Under the pieces are notes generated by a model. That model searched no databases, was not told the DNA's origin, and saw only the letters and a list, made by a program, of their open reading frames with translations. From the NCBI GenBank assembly GCA_017483645.1, contig JAFUWD010000045.1, positions 1 through 33,359 of the forward strand: DNA of 33,359 nucleotides, given 5' to 3'. The stretch is from Muribaculaceae bacterium (lineage in GTDB: Bacteria; Bacteroidota; Bacteroidia; Bacteroidales; Muribaculaceae). How positions within the stretch are numbered: the stretch's first letter is position 1; each line of letters begins with the position of its first letter. The translations under genes and the position numbers were made by a program. Below are positions 31,501 to 33,359 of the stretch, piece after piece.

Positions 31501-33359
31501 CGTCGTTTGCGTCGGGTGTGGTGGAGCAGCATTACGGCGATGTCACACGGCTTGTCAATGTGTCGGCCTATGGCAACATTCTCGATGGTGCCGGAACCGC
31601 CGACGATCCGTGGCTCATTGCCACCGAGGCCGACTGGAAAAAACTTTCGGCCGAAATGGCCAATTCGGCCAATCGCAACTGCTTTGAAAACAAGCATTTC
31701 AAAGTGGTGGCCGACGTCAGCATGACATCTGCCTTCACCCCCATTGCCGCCAACACTCAAAAAACGTTCCGTGGCCAGATTCATGGCGATGGTCACTCAA
31801 TCGACAATCTCAACATCAACGGCACAAATTATGTGGGCCTTGTCGGCAACATGGGCTTTGGCGGACTCATTGAAAATCTCACTATTGCCGGCGGCAATAT
31901 CACCGGCGAACAGTATGTGGGCGGTTTTGTGGGTTACATGAAGGGCGGCAGTCTGACCGGCGTGGTCAACCATGCCACCGTGACCGGAACCACCAAGACC
32001 TATGTGGGCGGAATTGTGGGATATGCCTATTACCCCACGTTGTTGTCAAACTTGCGCAATAACGGCAATGTGACCAATAGTGCCATGTACACCGGCGGTG
32101 TGATAGGGGCCATCTGGGGCAACTATTCCGATGTGTTTTCTGGTATGACCAACACCGGCGACGTGGCCGGCGGCATGTACACCGGCGGCGTGGTGGGCAA
32201 TGTGGTTTACAGCAGCCTGGAGGATTTGGAGAATTCGGGTGCGGTGCGCGGTAATCTGGCTACCACCAACATGGTGGGCGGTGTCGTTGGCGGCGTGGAT
32301 GCCTGCCAGCGCATCACCAATGCCCGCAACATGGGCAATGTGTCGGATGCAACGGTGGCTGTAGCTGGTGTGATTGGTCGTTATTGGCCCTCGAAAAACA
32401 CTTCCAATGTGCTGACTGTGAGTGGATGCTACAACGCCGGAGCCGTCACGGCCAAGGAGGGCGCCAATGCCACCAATGTGGGTGGCATCATCGGCATGGC
32501 CGAGGGCTATCAGGTGACACTGAGCCAGTGTGCCAACGTGGGTGCCGTGACAAATCCTGCTGCGAGCATTGCTGCCGGAACCCCCGGTGCCGGAGGTCTG
32601 GTGGGCGGTGGTGCACCGGTCATCATGGATTGCTTCAATGCCGGAACCATTTCGGCCGTTAATTGTGCGGGCGGCCTGTTGGGACGTCCCGCCACCAACT
32701 CCTCGCCCGTTGAGATTATCAACTCACTCAACACTGGTTGGGTAGAAGGCGCGGCAGCCAACAGTGCCAATGTGGGTTCAGTTGCGGGCTATAACAGCTC
32801 TGCCGCCACCTATACCAACGTGTGCTACGATAGCCAGATGAGCAACCTTGCCGCAGTCGGCAAGAGTGATGCGGAAGGTGTTGTGGCTCACGAAACGCGG
32901 GAAATCATCGGCACCACGATGGGAGAGAATTGGGTGACAACCACCGGCTATCCATTGCCGGCATCTGTTGCCGAACAAGCCGCTGTGAAAGTGGCCTCGT
33001 TGCCTGTAGTGCTTGCTTCTGGCGACACACGTTACGATGTCACGCACGCTCCGTTTGGCGTCATTGCCGCCGAGGGCATCCAGTGGGGTGGTGACAATGT
33101 GTTTGCCGTTGTGGGTGACCAAGTGTATGTTGTGGACAACGCCGATAGGGTGGAGGGTGATTTTGAGATAACCGTCGGCAGCGAGGGCTTTACCCACACT
33201 TATCCCTTGACCCTCAACTGTGACTCATCTTGGCTCAGAGGCGATGTGAACGGCGATGGCGAGGTGAGTATTTCAGATGTCACCCAGCTGGTAAACTTCA
33301 TTCTGAGCGACACATCCAATGTGCGCAGCGATGTGAACGGTGACGGCGAAGTGGGCATA
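28551..33359 (+). CDS. Very large secreted GLUG-repeat protein with dockerin-like C-terminal region (3' end outside window)
   Basis: The open frame runs without a stop for 1603 codons to the window edge. Residues 1-19 are a signal peptide (MRNIALLFMALLVSAVAWA). Three modules each open with a G-x-G-T-x-x-D/DP-[YW]-x-I motif, near residues 27, 594 and 1013. Each module is followed by many GLUG-type repeats (YVGGIVGYAY, YVGGIAAVNYG, YTGGVIGAIWG, NVGGIIGMAEG) that should form a beta-helix. From about residue 1563 comes a dockerin-like pair of calcium loops (DVNGDGEVSISD at 1565-1576, and DVNGDGEVGI from 1594, cut by the edge). Such proteins are surface adhesins or scaffolds; the ligand is unknown. 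The dockerin may anchor or assemble it. Confidence 0.9.
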   Translation, partial: MRNIALLFMALLVSAVAWAEDYSSLFGGGTGTASDPYQISTLDHILNLSLYSQQITTFEGMYFVMTNDIEASNPNIQGIRVWGIGGGNRQFSGVFDGQGHKLTGITLTTPMFEWIGVNGVVKNVIIDRPKMTGVKMTNNAAFLAGTVLGTVDGCRVVDAVQDFTATTWTYYNSGLAAYITATGVVKNCSYSGTVTTNACFGAIAGHNYGGLVQDCVSTATIVVAGNNVSVGGIGGMSQWMSHGAEYNYRGCVFEGNISLTNGGLSSVSMGGIVGDGGAARIKSCVNKGTIAGLGYVGGLAGKLSGNSCVEDSYNMGCVSDYFMAHGQTSVSYGMSDFVAGLVGFMMGGTIDRSWNGGTLRSVRSAGGLIGSTGASGADVVVSNSYNAGLVYAPSTWLTGNTTIEQTGGLVAHHSGPYGVAMNSCLSLGTIINSTLARPENSEYIGYTQSPQLVPINHCYYDKQVAGYKSAIGGKTTAELTDGSQLPGFDNTIWEFEQGYYPRLKSTAQTDAARLCAAPYFLARGDTHVSVRNDFTVSEAAGVTWGLSENNNATLSGNQVTLTQTEKVENITITSALGGYVHESVVTIAPDIFAGAGTQTDPYRIYTYDDLKKLAAATNAGYDFEGEYLMLMNDIDCGGDATFERISQQEEPFFGNFDGGGFALNNLSMNLAAQNVQNSGLFGIIGKGASVKNLTIGANSDIGLASNCGTIAGKNFGTIENCFVLPSVISTAQAQGVVGGIVATNTETGEVIDCYVAPAMTFEGSCNYAGGVAAYNIGLIDGCQYANTISAPASRYVGGIAAVNYGQVDNCMVSGRIEAQSYVGGIASRCINYNSNAPDPVVSNSLVTAQIIYSTDVEHAGAVVGENYAKYENVVFDKQISVYENFTVEGLSGKLTREIVADGALSNKFVAPAGKYPVLAKFATQPAVVLTQNPIVFADADTRLAMSEGASAQFPSLQGLAQSLTAGNDFAFDSSSALLTYNGSPSFASGVVEQHYGDVTRLVNVSAYGNILDGAGTADDPWLIATEADWKKLSAEMANSANRNCFENKHFKVVADVSMTSAFTPIAANTQKTFRGQIHGDGHSIDNLNINGTNYVGLVGNMGFGGLIENLTIAGGNITGEQYVGGFVGYMKGGSLTGVVNHATVTGTTKTYVGGIVGYAYYPTLLSNLRNNGNVTNSAMYTGGVIGAIWGNYSDVFSGMTNTGDVAGGMYTGGVVGNVVYSSLEDLENSGAVRGNLATTNMVGGVVGGVDACQRITNARNMGNVSDATVAVAGVIGRYWPSKNTSNVLTVSGCYNAGAVTAKEGANATNVGGIIGMAEGYQVTLSQCANVGAVTNPAASIAAGTPGAGGLVGGGAPVIMDCFNAGTISAVNCAGGLLGRPATNSSPVEIINSLNTGWVEGAAANSANVGSVAGYNSSAATYTNVCYDSQMSNLAAVGKSDAEGVVAHETREIIGTTMGENWVTTTGYPLPASVAEQAAVKVASLPVVLASGDTRYDVTHAPFGVIAAEGIQWGGDNVFAVVGDQVYVVDNADRVEGDFEITVGSEGFTHTYPLTLNCDSSWLRGDVNGDGEVSISDVTQLVNFILSDTSNVRSDVNGDGEVGI

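Noticed and set aside
32100-33230. The GLUG repeats as a CRISPR or tandem DNA repeat array
   Set aside because: The repetition is at protein level (VGG-type motifs) with variable spacing and DNA sequence, not a uniform direct repeat with spacers.

Overview
The window is a chromosomal segment of a Bacteroidales bacterium, probably from a gut lineage such as Muribaculaceae or Prevotellaceae. Several signs point there: GldH, RicT and a Rho factor with a long disordered insert; many -7 boxes of the Bacteroidetes form TAnnTTTG with an upstream TTTG; a GLUG-repeat surface protein; and an iron-containing alcohol dehydrogenase of the YqhD/Bdh type. Base composition is fairly GC-rich for the order. 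No rRNA, tRNA, CRISPR array or complete insertion sequence was seen.

Layout. Positions 1-139 hold the 3' end of a group II intron: the last codons of its maturase, then domains V and VI. A small winged-helix gene (minus) and rsgA (plus) follow. The next plus-strand block runs coiled-coil ORF, zapA, a 6S-like RNA candidate, rny, ricT, gldH, a TRIC/UPF0126 membrane protein and a GtrA protein. It meets deoD (minus) at a strong two-way terminator. A minus-strand outer-membrane barrel gene follows. Then comes a 474-base stretch with no clear gene, followed by an accessory two-gene unit: an EcoRI-type adenine methyltransferase whose stop overlaps the start of a DUF262-HNH nuclease.

11344-13275 (minus) encodes a CCA-adding enzyme fused in frame to an O6-alkylguanine-DNA alkyltransferase. 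Divergent from it, behind a clear promoter and a structured leader, are rho, ruvX and def. nth and pheS lie on the minus strand, and tilS diverges from pheS. A thioredoxin-like secreted protein gene (minus) overlaps the tilS end. A tightly packed plus-strand run follows: ybaK-type deacylase, aroC, a secreted cysteine-peptidase-like protein, an acyl-ACP thioesterase and a YigZ/IMPACT protein, then a glycosidase-like lipoprotein and a small secreted protein. After a strong terminator come an alcohol dehydrogenase and a small exported protein (both minus). Last is a very large GLUG-repeat secreted protein (plus) that reaches a dockerin-like domain where the window ends.

Most of the window is core housekeeping: ribosome assembly, RNA decay, division, tRNA maturation and charging, DNA repair, termination and the shikimate pathway. 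The unusual parts are the CCA transferase/alkyltransferase fusion, the methyltransferase plus DUF262-HNH pair with its AT-rich internal segment, the intron remnant, the palindromic deoD and rho leaders, apparent leaderless promoters at rsgA and tilS, and an orphan terminator upstream of tilS.
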